Below are positions 1 to 10,462 of a stretch of 64,000 bases of DNA, piece by piece. The notes beneath the pieces were generated by a model, which was not told the DNA's origin, ran no database searches, and saw nothing but the letters and a program-made list of their open reading frames with translations. The DNA comes from Heterocephalus glaber (lineage: Eukaryota; Chordata; Mammalia; Rodentia; Bathyergidae). How positions within the stretch are numbered: the first letter of the stretch is position 1; the number at the start of each line of letters is the position of its first letter. Where the stretch lies: positions 29,893,723-29,957,722 of the forward strand of contig NW_004624730.1 in assembly GCF_000247695.1 (NCBI RefSeq). Direction: 5' to 3'. Position numbers and translations under genes: made by a program.

Positions 1-2600
1 TTGTTGTGTAAATTACATATTACATTGGGGGTTACAAAATGGTAATTTTTCTAACTCAATCACTCCTTGTACGTTTATTGGTAATATCCCTCTCTAGGGA
101 AGACAACTTTTGTTTTTCAGGTCTCATTTCCTTTCCTTCCACACTATTGTCGGGAACCACTTGATCAGTTTCTCCTTGTACAGAGATCTCTCTGTGTCAC
201 GCACACTCCTCTCCTTCAACATGGAAAATACTTCATTCATGAACAACATCCACCATCTTGCCCATCCTAGACATGCCTTTAGAACTACTTGGCCCATTGT
301 TCTCTAAAGGGCTGAGAAATTATTAGATCAGGGATTCAGAAGAAGGAAAAAGATTGTGAGTTTAAAATCAACAGCTCTACAGTGTAGTAGAACCAATAGT
401 CAGGTCTCAGGGTTAAAGGTGAGGGACAAGTTATTTCTTTATTTATCTGCTTACTTAGGGGTTGACAATTTCAAACATAAAAGAAGCAGAACAAAAGGAA
501 AATAAACGCCTAAGTACCCATCTTTCAATTTCAGCAAACTCTTTAATATATTATCAAATTTACTTCATCTACTCTTCACTCCACTTTGTTGTTGTTGCTG
601 TTGCTGCATTTGTTGTTATTGTTGTTGATTGGTGCAAATGCCATGCATGAGGCCATTCTGTGCTTACACATGTCAGCATGTAACTTAAAGTTTGTGCTGG
701 CACAATTGTATAATAGTCCCCCTAGATTTCTGGACCCTGGAATACACACATCTTGTCCCACTTATTCAACCAAACACTGACCTAGGGACTGCTTTAAAAT
801 ATTTTGCAAAAGTAATTAAGATCCTTAGCCAATTGGTCTTAACATAGGATATTTATCAGTGTGGACTCAAACTAAACACATGAGCCCTTCCAATGTAGGT
901 CTAAAGATCAGAGATGGAGCAACTCAGAGATTCCATACCTGTGGGGGATTTGACACGCTAGATGTTCTTCATTGCTAGCTGGAAGATTGAGGGGGACAAG
1001 TGACAAGGAATGTGGCCAGGAGCTGAGGCAGCCCTTAGTGAAAAATAAAAAAATCGAGACTTCCATGACCAAGCCAAATGGAACTGAATTCTGTCCACAA
1101 CCCGTATGAGGCTGAACACTACTTCAAAGGGGGAATAGAAAACACAAAAGATGCTTTGATTTTAGCAGCTTAAGCCCCTAACCAGAAAACCTGGTTATAT
1201 TCTGTGAGAACCCTGATCCATGGAAATAAGAGATTATAAATTTGTATTATTACGTTTTGTAAAGTTTGTAGTAATTTGAAACTATGGAAAACTAGGAGAA
1301 CTATAATAGAATTTATACATGTAAGAAAATAATCTTGAAAATATAGCCACCATGCCATTGTGACCTCTAACAAAATTAATAGCCACTATTTACTATGTGT
1401 GATGTGTGATGGATATTAAAGGAGTTGTAGTCTTGGCAATTATGACACATGTTAAATAGGTTTTCTTGAGCCAGTCAGTAAAGGTAACAAGAAGTACAAC
1501 CTCATAACCTATGACCTTATAACATAACTATAAAGGACTCAATTCAAGAAACTAAAATAAACTTTTAGTTCACAACCCAATAAAATTTAGTCTCTTTGTA
1601 TTTCTGAAATTAATCAGTTAAAGAGTTATGACTAAATGACTGTGGGGCCTAAATTTCTTAGAACATGTTAAATCATGTCATTGCTAACTTCCTGTTTGAT
1701 GAGTCGCAGCAGTTTACATAATTTCAATGAGTCGTTCATTCTAAAAGTTTTAAAGTGTGTGTCATTTGTATTACATATTACTTATTTGCTTCTCTTCTTT
1801 CAGTCTCTTTTATATCTTAACCCTTTCTTCAACCATGCCTTATACTTCAAGATTCAGTTCTTTTAACTGAAATGTATAAGGAACAAAATACCTAATGATG
1901 AAATTCCCAAATGTTAAGTTTTTATTCTGATCATATACAAGAACCAGTTATATTTTTTTTCTGAACTTAATTTAGAATTTTATTTCCAAATTAAAAAGAA
2001 ACTGGTCATTCTCTTAATACTTCTGTTGCTTTTGACTCAAATTACCTTGTGAATTTTGATCTCTTGATCCTCCTCACACAATGTTATCCCAAGGGATATT
2101 TTTAAATTATGACTACACATCTTCCTCAAATCTTCATTTGCCCAACTAACTTCCTGAAGTATTATAGGTTTTCCTTTAAAGACTTCTACAGGTCTTATCT
2201 CCTGTTAGAAGCTTTCCATGGTTTTGTAGAAATTCTTGATGTATCTTACCTGTAGCATAAGAATCACTAATACTTAAATCCTGAAGACACATAATTACTG
2301 ATTTCCAAGTCTCTCACAAGCTGTGGCCCATCCTGGTTCAGAGAAAATATTTTCTGTATGTTAACAACAGAAGTTATGGCAGTTGCTTTAAACATAGAGC
2401 AATCTCTATAGCCACAAAAGCTTGGTTTGTTTTTTAAATATTTAATTCAGTAGCTCTAATTTTGTGAATCATGGATTGTTTTAATAAAAGTTTTTCAAAT
2501 TTCATCTGAATCATTAAGTAACTTTAATATGTTCTATGAAATATGTGCTACTATTCAGATATATGCAAGTGTTGTTGTTAGGGAGAATTTTTGGTTCTCC
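1..2600. other. AT-rich noncoding stretch
   Basis: No gene, exon or recognisable interspersed repeat was found on either strand. Open frames are short (under 70 codons) and show no domain, Kozak or splice context. The only structured part is the GTT-rich tract at 586-627. Confidence 0.5.
586..627 (+). repeat. GTT/GCT-rich simple repeat
   Basis: An imperfect trinucleotide tract dominated by GTT, with interspersed GCT and ATT units. It produces apparent poly-Leu, poly-Val or poly-Asn frames, which should not be taken as coding. Confidence 0.8.
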
Positions 2601-2602
2601 TT

Positions 2603-2680
2603 GTTATGGTGCTGGAGACTGAATGTAAGGACTTGTGTGTGCTAGGTAAGGATTTTAACACTGAGCTACACACACAGACC
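2603..2680 (-). repeat. ID-type SINE, diverged
   Basis: The complement shows the ID-family order: an A-box-like TAGCTCAGTG segment, a CCTAGCACA-like middle, and a decayed B-box side. It is strongly diverged and has no clear target-site duplication, so it is an old copy. A similar degraded ID layout recurs at 6975 and 18808. Confidence 0.5.
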
Positions 2681-2815
2681 ACAAATAAAAATATTTTAAG
2701 TGTTATTGAATTTATAGTCTCTTTGTTGTTGTGTATTTCCCAATCTGTTAATAACAAAAAATAAGAAACAAAGATTCTGCTATACTTTTATATAATTCAA
2801 TGTTTAAAACATTCA

Positions 2816-2856
2816 GATAGGTAAGATAGATACATAGATACATGCATAGATAGGCA
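2816..2856 (+). repeat. GATA-type tetranucleotide tract
   Basis: A degenerate run of GATA/ACAT units (gatag, gatac, atagat). Simple-sequence DNA with no further signal. Confidence 0.6.
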
Positions 2857-3022
2857 CAGAAACATGAATCTGGAAGAACCTACATCATTGAATATTAATA
2901 ATTCCCTTCTGAGCTCAATAAAGTGGGAACATTGTTCTTACAATTTTTCTGTATATTTCAATCATTTGCAATGATCACATACTACTTCTTACAACTCTTA
3001 CCCACCATAAATATTTGTGTGT

Positions 3023-3280
3023 TTCTAAAGGGGCAAAGGGGAAGGAAGTGGGAGGGCTAGGGGAAAGGATAGAAGGGAGTGGGATTAATATGAGAAAATG
3101 GAAAAATAGGAACAAAATCTTTGTAAATACGGAGGAATGGAGGGGTTGAAGGGAGGGCTGGGCAAGGGTGAAAAATAAGAACCAAGAGAGACTATGTAAA
3201 GGTGAAAATTTCCAATGATGAATGTCATTATATTGTATACCTAAAATGTACCAATGATTAGAATGAATAATCGATAATGC
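3023..3280 (+). mobile_element. L1 3'-end fragment, copy 1
   Basis: The block starts with a purine-rich, G-run-rich tract. It ends with a characteristic tail: ATGTCATTATATTGTATACC, then a TGTACCAAT segment and an A-rich end. The next block (3285-3545) has the same layout, and the tail recurs in reverse at 48968-49015. A polypurine tract followed by an A-rich tail fits the 3' untranslated end of rodent LINE-1. No reverse transcriptase is present, so this is a 5'-truncated insertion. Confidence 0.6.
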
Positions 3281-3284
3281 AAAA

Positions 3285-3545
3285 TAGGAAGAAAAGGTCC
3301 AAAAGGGTAGTGGGAGGGGCAGGGGAAAGGAAAGAAGGGAAAGGAAAAATGATGAGAAATGGAAAAAATGGAAACAAAGTCTTTGTAAGTAGGGAAGGGG
3401 GAGGGGGTGAAGGGAGGGCTAGGAATGGGGAAAAAAATAAGAACCAAGATGCATTATGTAAAGGTATAATTCCCAATGAGAAATGTAATTGTGTTGTATA
3501 CCTACAATGTACCAATAAAAGAATTTAATAAAGTGCAAAAAAAAA
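3285..3545 (+). mobile_element. L1 3'-end fragment, copy 2
   Basis: Same organisation as the preceding block: a G-rich polypurine tract, then a tail with TTGTATACCTACAATGTACC and an AATAAAGTGCAAAAAAAAA end. The AATAAA followed by poly-A marks the retrotransposed 3' end. It is head-to-tail with copy 1 with almost no spacer. The G-rich part (3392-3418) has four closely spaced G runs. Confidence 0.65.
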
Positions 3546-3836
3546 ATTTGTGTGTTTCTGTGTGTGTCTGTGTCCCTCCAAAGTAAGTATTTCCAGGAAG
3601 CAAAATTGTATTATGTCCTGACACTCAAGAAACATCACAAATCATTGATTGAGTCAACCATGAAGAATAATGACTTAGTTCAACTAGGGTGTAACAAAAT
3701 TTTGAGCTTTAATATTTTTGTGAATTTTCAGTCACTATGAAACATAAATGACTTTATTTAAAGTCTTTTAAAGGCCATATAACTGCTGGTAATTGTGGGA
3801 TTTTTTTTTTGGAAGAACAGAAAATATTAAAGTCTA

Positions 3837-3919
3837 TTTTTTTTTTTGTACCATGGATCGAACTCGGGTCCTTGCGCTTGCGCAGCAGGCGGAGAAACCA
3901 CTGAGCTAAATCCTCGGCT
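3837..3919 (-). mobile_element. Young tRNA-derived SINE with 8-bp TSD
   Basis: The complement reads GGATTTAGCTCAGTGGTTTC (A box), then GCGCAAGGACCCGAGTTCGA (B-box region), ending in GGTAC and an A tail. The direct repeat AAAGTCTA flanks it at 3829-3836 and 3920-3927. The intact internal Pol III boxes and matching TSD indicate a fairly recent insertion. It belongs to the same subfamily as the copies at 5216, 10125, 10463 and 48749. Confidence 0.85.
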
Positions 3920-4041
3920 AAAGTCTAATTTTTGAATGTTTTACAACAAAATAGCACATTATAAGGTTATTCAATGCAAGTACTGAAGGCTATCTGTAAT
4001 GACCGGATAAGAATCTATATTAGCATTCAACTTTTAGAATC

Positions 4042-4140
4042 AGGGCTGTAGCTTAGTGGTAGAGAGTGAGTTTAACATGTCCCAGGCCTTGCATTTTGTT
4101 CAATGTCCATTACCAGAAACAGAAGAAAACAAAACAAAAT
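4042..4140 (+). mobile_element. ID-type SINE, variant subfamily
   Basis: It carries GGGCTGTAGCTTAGTGGTAG, then a non-standard middle (AGAGAGTGAGTTTAACATGT) and the unusual 3' part TTTTGTTCAATGTCCATTAC, ending in an AAAACAAAACAAAA-type tail. The same derived changes occur in the copy at 5510-5613, so the two are sister insertions or a duplication. Confidence 0.75.
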
Positions 4141-4151
4141 GTGAAAAATAG

Positions 4152-4177
4152 TTAATAAAATTGGTTAATTTTATTAA
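4152..4177. repeat. Short perfect inverted repeat
   Basis: TTAATAAAATT and its exact complement AATTTTATTAA are separated by GGTT, giving an 11-bp stem with a 4-nt loop. It is AT-only and adjoins a SINE tail, so it could be chance in AT-rich DNA. Confidence 0.6.
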
Positions 4178-5204
4178 TAAACAGAAGTTTCAAAAAAAAA
4201 ATAGAGAACAGTTCTTCACTAGGAAATACCACTGGTCTTTTTCATACTTAGAATCTCACAAACTGTGAATCCCTATATTTCCAAATATGTATCTCATCAC
4301 AACTCCCAAACAAACAAGCCAAAAGCAAATGAACAAAGCCAGTGTATCATCTTACCAGAGCATCCAAAAATAACAGCTATTGTATCCTCGAGCTCCTGTC
4401 ACAAAAGTGGCCACAGCTATTTCATAGGGACTGTAATTTGTTATAGCCACCACCAAGAGCTGCAATGTTGCATTCTCTTGGGGTAGATGTGGTTTCTCCT
4501 GGGAATTTTTTTTGCCTTATCTGACCTTCATTTTAAAACATGTTGCTCTGTCATAGATATTGTATGCTGATGAAGGAAGGCATATTCTTTTTTGTTGTTA
4601 TTTTAATATAGAAATAATAAATATAGCCCTCATCTAGTTAGTAGAAAAGAGCATCTTTCACTAACTATATACAATGCTTCTCTGAGATTTGAAATGTTCT
4701 TACAGGAAAATGGTGTTTCCTAAAAGAAACTCTTTTGTGAGTATAATTCATTGACTAAGACAATGTTAAGACTCTTCAAATTTATATAATAATTTGACTA
4801 AAATTGGAATGAATGCTCCAGAATTGAAAATATTATATCATTAAATTATTTTACATTTATGAAAAGATAAAAAGATAATGGAGTTTTAATTAGAAAAATT
4901 TAATGAAGAAGTTATTTAAATATGTTAAATTAAAAATTGAAAACTGAAACTTTTTACTTTATTTTATATTGCTTATCCAAGAAGACTAGAAAGACTATTA
5001 TTCATGTTTTACAATTTATTAATTCTATTACACAAATACTATTTTTCTGAGAACTTACTATGACACGAACTGGGATGAAACAAGAACAAAATAATGCATG
5101 TTTTTCCTCTTGGAACTGACAGTAGATAATATATCTAAGATTTTTATGGTTTTCCTATTTGAAAAGTTTCCAAATCAGGATTAGTCTTTTATTATTGTAT
5201 ACGT
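4178..5204. other. AT-rich unique stretch
   Basis: No exon, repeat family or regulatory cluster was recognised in this kilobase. Stop codons are dense in all frames. Confidence 0.5.
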
Positions 5205-5215
5205 AAGAACAAAAT

Positions 5216-5307
5216 TGGGCCAGGGATTTAGCTCAGTGGCACCACACCTGCCTTGCCAGCGCAAGGTCCTGAGTTCAATCCCTGGTTCCCCTCCACCTGG
5301 CAAAAAA
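5216..5307 (+). mobile_element. Young tRNA-derived SINE with 11-bp TSD
   Basis: It contains GGGATTTAGCTCAGTGGCAC (A box) and GCAAGGTCCTGAGTTCAATC (B box side), followed by an A-rich tail. The direct repeat AAGAACAAAAT lies at 5205-5215 and 5308-5318. Same subfamily as 3837-3919, here on the plus strand. Confidence 0.85.
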
Positions 5308-5436
5308 AGAACAAAATGTTAATCATTTATGTTTCCTACATTGGATTATCTTTACACTGTCTCTGATGGTCTAGACACAGAAGTCAGAAAGTCAGTATCA
5401 CCTAATGCCATGAGGATGTTCCAAGTCTTATCAGGG

Positions 5437-5464
5437 AAAAAAACAAAACAAAACAAAACAAAAC
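5437..5464 (+). repeat. AAAAC pentanucleotide tract
   Basis: A run of A7 followed by consecutive CAAAA units. It resembles an orphan SINE or LINE tail, but no element body is visible directly upstream. Confidence 0.7.
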
Positions 5465-5509
5465 ATTTTGACAATGTCTTGAGGGAATCCTGCTCAACAT
5501 GATATCTTT

Positions 5510-5613
5510 GGGCTGGGGCTGTAGCTTAGTGGTAGAGAGTGAGTTTAGCATGTCCCAGGCCCTGCATTTTGTTCAATGTCCATTACCAGAAACAGAAGAA
5601 AACAAAACAAAAC
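5510..5613 (+). mobile_element. ID-type SINE, variant subfamily (sister of 4042 copy)
   Basis: It starts GGGCTGGGGCTGTAGCTTAG and then shares, almost base for base, the atypical middle and 3' part of the 4042-4140 copy, including TTTTGTTCAATGTCCATTAC and the AAAACAAAACAAAA tail. The 5' end is fuller than in the 4042 copy. Confidence 0.8.
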
Positions 5614-5835
5614 ATGAGATTATTTATTTGGTTGCCATAGCATTTCTGCTCCCTTGAAAACTTGATGTGTGTCCTTATGATTCTATGCAAGGGAATTCTA
5701 GAGAAAGATATCATTAACTTGAGTGAGAAATTAAGAAAGCTTTAAGGATGCTGTAGCTTCCAGATTATTTTTACTGAAGCATTTAGGTGCTTACATCCAT
5801 TCTCTGTTCAAAAATATTAAAAAGCTCCTAATTCT

Positions 5836-6034
5836 GGCCAGTTATGGTGGCATACTTCCATAATCCTAGCTCCTCAGGAGGCTGAGGCAAGAGCATCGCA
5901 AGTTCAAGTCCAGACTGGGCAACTTAGTGAGACCTTGTGTTAAAATACAGTTTAAAAAGGGCTAGGGATATAGCTCAGTGGTAGAGCACACATAGGTTCA
6001 ATTTTCAATACTGCAAACAAACCTAAACAAAAAA
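5836..6034 (+). mobile_element. B1-dID dimeric SINE
   Basis: The left half is B1-like (GGCCAGTTATGGTGGCATAC, then CCTCAGGAGGCTGAGGCAAG and a GGGCAACTTAGTGAGACC segment). The right half is ID-like (GGGCTAGGGATATAGCTCAG, then TGGTAGAGCAC). A short A-rich linker joins them and an A-rich tail follows. AGCTCCT repeats on both sides (5823-5829, 6035-6041), probably the target duplication. This dimer architecture is rodent-specific and typical of non-murid lineages. Confidence 0.85.
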
Positions 6035-6129
6035 TAGCTCCTCCTCATTGTAAGACTTGAAAATTTGAATAAAAGCTGTTTCTGCCCAGCTACTCTCTAC
6101 CAGATGGTACTCTAGGATCTACAATTAGG

Positions 6130-6403
6130 AGCACTGTCCCATGCTGGTGAGCACTTGAAATGTGACTAGTGTGACTCAAGGTTGACTTTTGGATTCTATT
6201 TAATTTTAAGTAATTTAGGTTTACATTTAAAAGTAGAAATGATTTTTCTATATTGCTACATATTGAAATGGTTATATTTTCAATATATTAGGATAAATAA
6301 AATATTTTATTAAAATGTATTTCCCCTGCTTTTTTTTAATGTAATGAGTAGAAATTTTTAAATTATATAGGTATCCTGCACTGTATTTCTATTGGATAGC
6401 ACC
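6130..6403 (-). mobile_element. hAT-Charlie-type nonautonomous DNA transposon fossil
   Basis: The left end has GCACTGTCC and the right end TATTGGATAGCAC, an inverted pair. Inside are CACTTGAAATGTGACTAGTG and a T/A-rich core, features of the mammal-wide MER1-type Charlie fossils. No transposase is present. A relative lies at 39290-39600. Confidence 0.5.
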
Positions 6404-6974
6404 AGTTGAGGGACAAGGAAAAGCTTACTTTTCTTGACATTTTACACTTCAAATAAAACATGACCTCTTCCCCAGAGTTTCTTTCCTGATATAAAGGTTC
6501 TTTTGGTTAGAAATGACAGAAATCTAATTTAAACAAGTCTCTAAGGAAAAAAATAAGAACGTGTTGGCTCAGTAAATAAACAGAAGAGAGATAGGGACTC
6601 AGGCATAGCTGGGGTCAAGGACTCTGGTGATGTCATCAAAGTTGAGTTCCTTTCTTCTTTCTCTCTCTTTCAGGTTTTTCTCTGTGTTGGCCTTATTATT
6701 TTGCTGGTTCTCTCATCACAGTGGTCCCTCAGAGTTTCAGTGTTACATAATTATTACAGTCAGGCCAATTCTAATAAAAGCAGGGCTTAAATTTCCCAGA
6801 AATAAGTTTTCCTGGTTTGTTTAAATCCTATACTCATCTTTGAGACATGCACTGTGGCAAAGGAAAAGGACTTAATTTATTTGCCAGGTATTGCTCATGT
6901 ACTTACACCATCAACACTGGGTAGGAAAATATTCAAAAGACCTGAATGCCCACACAATAAGTTTGTATTGTTAA

Positions 6975-7048
6975 GTTCTGAGGATTGAGCCCAGAACCTT
7001 GCACATACTAAGCATGTACTCTACCACTGACCAATGTCCCTAGCCCTT
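6975..7048 (-). mobile_element. ID-type SINE, diverged (unit 1 of a duplication)
   Basis: Read in complement, it shows the ID layout GGGCTAGGGACATTGGTCAG, TGGTAGAG, then TGCAAGGTTCTGGGCTCAAT. It forms the left part of a roughly 159-bp unit that is repeated immediately downstream with about a quarter of positions changed. Confidence 0.65.
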
Positions 7049-7300
7049 TTTATTTTCTTCTTCAGAGAACATTTTCATGACTATGTTCTTCACAATGCCT
7101 TTCATTTTCAATACCTTTTTCTCTCTGTCTTCTTTTATGCTGGCAAAATGAGCCTAGTGCTTTGCACATGCTAAAAATGCACTGTACCACTAAGCGACAC
7201 CCTCAGCCTTATTTTCTCCTTCAGGGAAATTTTCAGGACCACATTACTCACAATGCCCCTCATTTTCTGATGCCTCTTTCTTCCTGTCTTCTCTTGTGCT
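7049..7300 (+). repeat. Old tandem duplication of about 159 bp
   Basis: The text after the first ID copy (TTCTTCAGAGAACATTTTCA, CACAATGCC, CATTTTC, CTGTCTTCT) is repeated after the second (CCTTCAGGGAAATTTTCAGG, CACAATGCC, CATTTTC, CTGTCTTCT). The offset is 158-159 bp. With the ID parts, the full duplicated tract spans about 6975-7300. Confidence 0.7.
7143..7210 (-). mobile_element. ID-type SINE, diverged (unit 2 of a duplication)
   Basis: Complement resembles the previous copy (GGCTGAGGGTGTCGCTTAGT, then a TGCAAAGCAC middle), but is more decayed. The flank after it also matches the flank after unit 1, so this is a duplicated segment, not a second independent insertion. Confidence 0.6.
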
Positions 7301-7595
7301 TCCTCAGCCCTTCACCTGGCCCTTCTTGCTTATGCCTTCCAAACTCTGTACTACACGCTCCGTGAATATGACACTCTGTCTGACTTCTTTGACTTTCCAG
7401 TTTGACTCCCATTTCCAAACTCTCGTGACGTTCTGCCCATCCTTCAAGTCTCAGTCTAGTTATTACTGTTTAAAAGAATACTTTATTCATCAAACCTGGG
7501 AAACTTCTATAATTTTCCACCTTTGTGTTCCCTCTGAAACTGTATACTTTCTAATGTATCAGATTCAAACTAACATACAATTGGATTGCTGATAG
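7300..7595 (+). mobile_element. L2 LINE 3' fragment (probable)
   Basis: A pyrimidine-rich segment in the L2 sense layout: CCTTCAAGTCTCAGTCTAGT, then short blocks like those after the L2 'TCAGCTCAAATGTCACC' region. Strongly diverged, with no coding capacity. The assignment could be wrong in detail. Confidence 0.4.
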
Positions 7596-7663
7596 GATCA
7601 GGATAGGTCTTGAGTAAGGTTTCTTTCAGGTGGTACACTTAAAAGTAACAATTGCAGGTGATT

Positions 7664-7851
7664 TAATGAAGAAATTATTCAGAGGTTGTCAGGAGTAAGA
7701 ATCAATGAGGTATGACAGAATACCCAAAGGTTAGCAATGGTGCTAAGTCTAAACCATCTTACCCTTAATGAAGAAATTATTCAGAGGTTGTCAGGAGTAA
7801 GAATCAATGAGGTATGACAGCAATGGTGCTAAGTCTAAACCATCCTACCCT
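7664..7851 (+). repeat. Recent tandem duplication, 102-bp and 86-bp units
   Basis: Unit 1 is 7664-7765 and unit 2 is 7766-7851. Both begin TAATGAAGAAATTATTCAGA and end in CTAAACCATC(T/C)TACCCT. They differ by one substitution and by a 16-bp segment (AATACCCAAAGGTTAG) present only in unit 1. The gap is bordered by AG on both sides, so a 2-bp microhomology deletion is the simplest account. Confidence 0.9.
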
Positions 7852-8474
7852 AAAAGGCAAGGAAGACCCATGTCCCTGGAACCTAGTCAGAGCCATAGCT
7901 GAAGAAGAGAAGCAGACAGGAGATATACCTATAGGTAAGGAATGCACCCAGTGCCAAAACTGTGTCCTGTCAGGAAGAAGGGGATATATATACTCCAAAT
8001 TCTCTTCTCCATCAAGTGTTGGTGCCGCCATTGGTTAAAGGTAGCCAGAATGAAAAGGGTAAGGGAGCATGGTGATAAGGTGCATAGAAATGAGCTTCTG
8101 TACCAAAGCACAGAACTGCAGAAGGCAAAAGAAGTAGAAAATAATCTACCAAGTTGACTAATTCACTCCATATTCCCAGCTCTGTCATACTCTTTACATA
8201 TTCAAGTTGAAAATATTGAATGGATGAATGACTCTCCACAAATCTCCTATATTCCTTCTTCTATCAGTTCATTTTTCTTAATAAACACAGTGAATGTAAT
8301 ATACAGAACTGGGTATAATTTCATTTGTAAACCTTTGTAATATTTTCAAATAAATCCCCAAAGCAGAAGAACTTTTTAGTTCAATCTTGTGTATCAAATT
8401 AGATTTGGAAATTATCAGCACCATACTTTTCAGGAAACATATTCTTCTTGGTCTTTTACCCATGATGTCCAATT
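7852..8474. other. Unique stretch
   Basis: Several overlapping open frames on both strands (up to 75 codons) occur here because stops are locally sparse. None has a start context, domain or splice frame that argues for coding. No repeat family was recognised. Confidence 0.4.
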
Positions 8475-8592
8475 AATCCTCAAAGCACACCAGTGAAACT
8501 GGTATTCTCATTCCCCTTTATAAATAAGGAAACTGAAGTTCAGAGATATTTGAGAATGATTCCACAATAATTTCCTCTTCAATTACATAAAT
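8475..8592 (+). mobile_element. MIR SINE fragment
   Basis: It contains the MIR core layout: AATCCTCAAAGCACACCAGT, GGTATTCTCATTCCCCTTTA, then AAATAAGGAAACTGAAGTTC and AGAGATA. This is the conserved central and 3' part of MIR in sense orientation. Old, no TSD visible. Confidence 0.75.
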
Positions 8593-8838
8593 TCAAAAAA
8601 CAAAACATAAAAATATGAACGTTAAAATATTAAAAACCATTCTTTTAATAAGTTAAAAATAAAATTGATGAAACAGAACTACTTTTATCACCAGCTAGCA
8701 GTTAAAGTATTATTACTTCAGTAGTTTTAAAGTGGATATGAATATATGGCTTGGAAAAAACATGAAATATTTATTTTATTTTAATTGAAATCTATTTCTG
8801 CACAGCTTGCTGATACTTTTAAGTGCTAAGTACATACA

Positions 8839-9156
8839 AGTTGAATATCTATTATCAGAAATGCTCGGGACAAGGAGTACTTCAGATTTCAGTCTTTTTT
8901 GGAATTTTGGGATAATTTCATGTACATAATGAGGTATCTTAGGGATACGACTCACGTTTAAACTGAGAATGTCTATGCTTCATATACATCATATACACAT
9001 AACCTGAAGATAATTTTATGTAGTACCTTTACTGTGAGCTGTCACATGAGATTGGGTATAAAAATTTCCACTTGTGATATTGTGTACAAAGCTCAAAATG
9101 GTTCTGGTTTTGAACCATTTCAGACCTTGGATTTTCATTTTTAGAGATGTTCAATT
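8839..9156 (+). mobile_element. Tigger/pogo-type DNA transposon fossil
   Basis: Inverted ends TTGAATATCT (8841-8850) and AGATGTTCAA (9145-9154). The interior carries AAATGCTCGGGACAAGGAGT, TCAGATTTCAG, ATAATGAGGTATCTTAGGGA and TATACACATAACCTGAAGAT, which match the well-known mammal-wide Tigger-derived short element. No transposase frame remains. Confidence 0.65.
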
Positions 9157-10113
9157 AGTAATAGCAAAAAAAGAAGAAGGCTGAGATATTGGAACAATGG
9201 TAAATGTAGATGAAGAATGGAAAATACAAGAAAGTTTTCCAAACTATATGATTTTTTGAAAATTCTTTGGCAGGGTATTTTCAAAGTTCTAAATGTAAAT
9301 AATGATTCACTATGTTACTATCTTTATTGAAATATCCTTTCATAAGAAATTAGTGTCCCATTTTTATTTAGAAAGAAATTATTGTATTGTATTAGACATA
9401 TTAATTTTAAATTGTTTTAGTGCAATGTAAGATGTAATGTTTATAAGTTATAAAATTCCTGATACAAGTTTAAATATTTTTACAAAGATGTATGCTTGGC
9501 ACAGAGAGGAAGCTAACAGTTTATTGACTAAGCAAGTCTTTCCTAATACTAATGATAACCCAGTAGTAACCAGCACTGCTAAAGTTTAGGTAGTCTCAAA
9601 GAGTCCTGTGTCAATAAGAGAAACCAGAGTCCATTAGATATGTGTGAATTTCAGGTCTGGGGCAAGAAATACACAAAATGAGCCAAGTTTTCCTGTGACA
9701 AAAAGCAAGGATATTACCAAAGAATATTAGGGTCATCTGTAGAAGTATTGTACTTCATGAGAAAGGTTCTAAAATGATGGGGAGACTGGAACATTGTTAA
9801 AAATAAAACATTTTTTAAAAGAATGTTTGCAATGCATTGAAACAAAATGTATTTTTAGCCCTACAAATCAATAAGAAGTGGACAATTATCCAAGAAAACA
9901 GATGTCAAGAATGAATGGACAGGAAATTCACAAACAGAAAATGTAAAAGGTATACGGTATTAAAATATATTCAACCTCCATTTTAATCACCATTTTCTTA
10001 CCCGTCACATTGGTGAGATTTAAAGGTTTGATTATATCAGATAATGGCAATATCTTGTAAAACCAGGAAATACTGGATGTTCAAACTGGTAAAACCGTGT
10101 AGCAATTCAATAG
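9157..10113. other. AT-rich unique stretch
   Basis: No repeat, exon or motif cluster was recognised. Stops are dense in every frame. Confidence 0.5.
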
Positions 10114-10124
10114 CTACAATTAAC

Positions 10125-10213
10125 TTTTCTGGGTGGCAGGGGTACAAGGGATTAAACTCGGGACCTTGCGCTTGCAAGGCAGGTGCCGGAACCACTGAGC
10201 TAAATCCTCAGCC
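10125..10213 (-). mobile_element. Young tRNA-derived SINE with 11-bp TSD
   Basis: The complement has GGATTTAGCTCAGTGGTTCC, CACCTGCCTTGCAAGCGCAA and GGTCCCGAGTTTAATCC, and ends with a GTACC-type 3' box. The direct repeat CTACAATTAAC is at 10114-10124 and 10214-10224. The A box is intact and the B box has one change. Confidence 0.9.
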
Positions 10214-10462
10214 CTACAATTAACATTATAAATGTACAGATCCTCTAGTCTTCTGATTCTACTTTTCTATGTCCACCTTAGAGAAAAAATTGCTAAATTC
10301 TGTTAAAATGCCTTTGTAATGCTGTTTACTGATCACATTGTTTTGAATTGTAAAAAAGTAAAACAAATTCAATCAATGGGGGAATTAGATATATATGAAA
10401 TAGTTCAAAATAAAGTCTTAGTAGTATCTTCAAGTTGTACATTATAAAAAGACACAATGAAA

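Noticed and set aside
3241..3528. Pro/Phe-rich and Lys/Gly-rich frames of 68-85 codons
   Set aside because: They are translations of the polypurine tract of an L1 3' end on the two strands.
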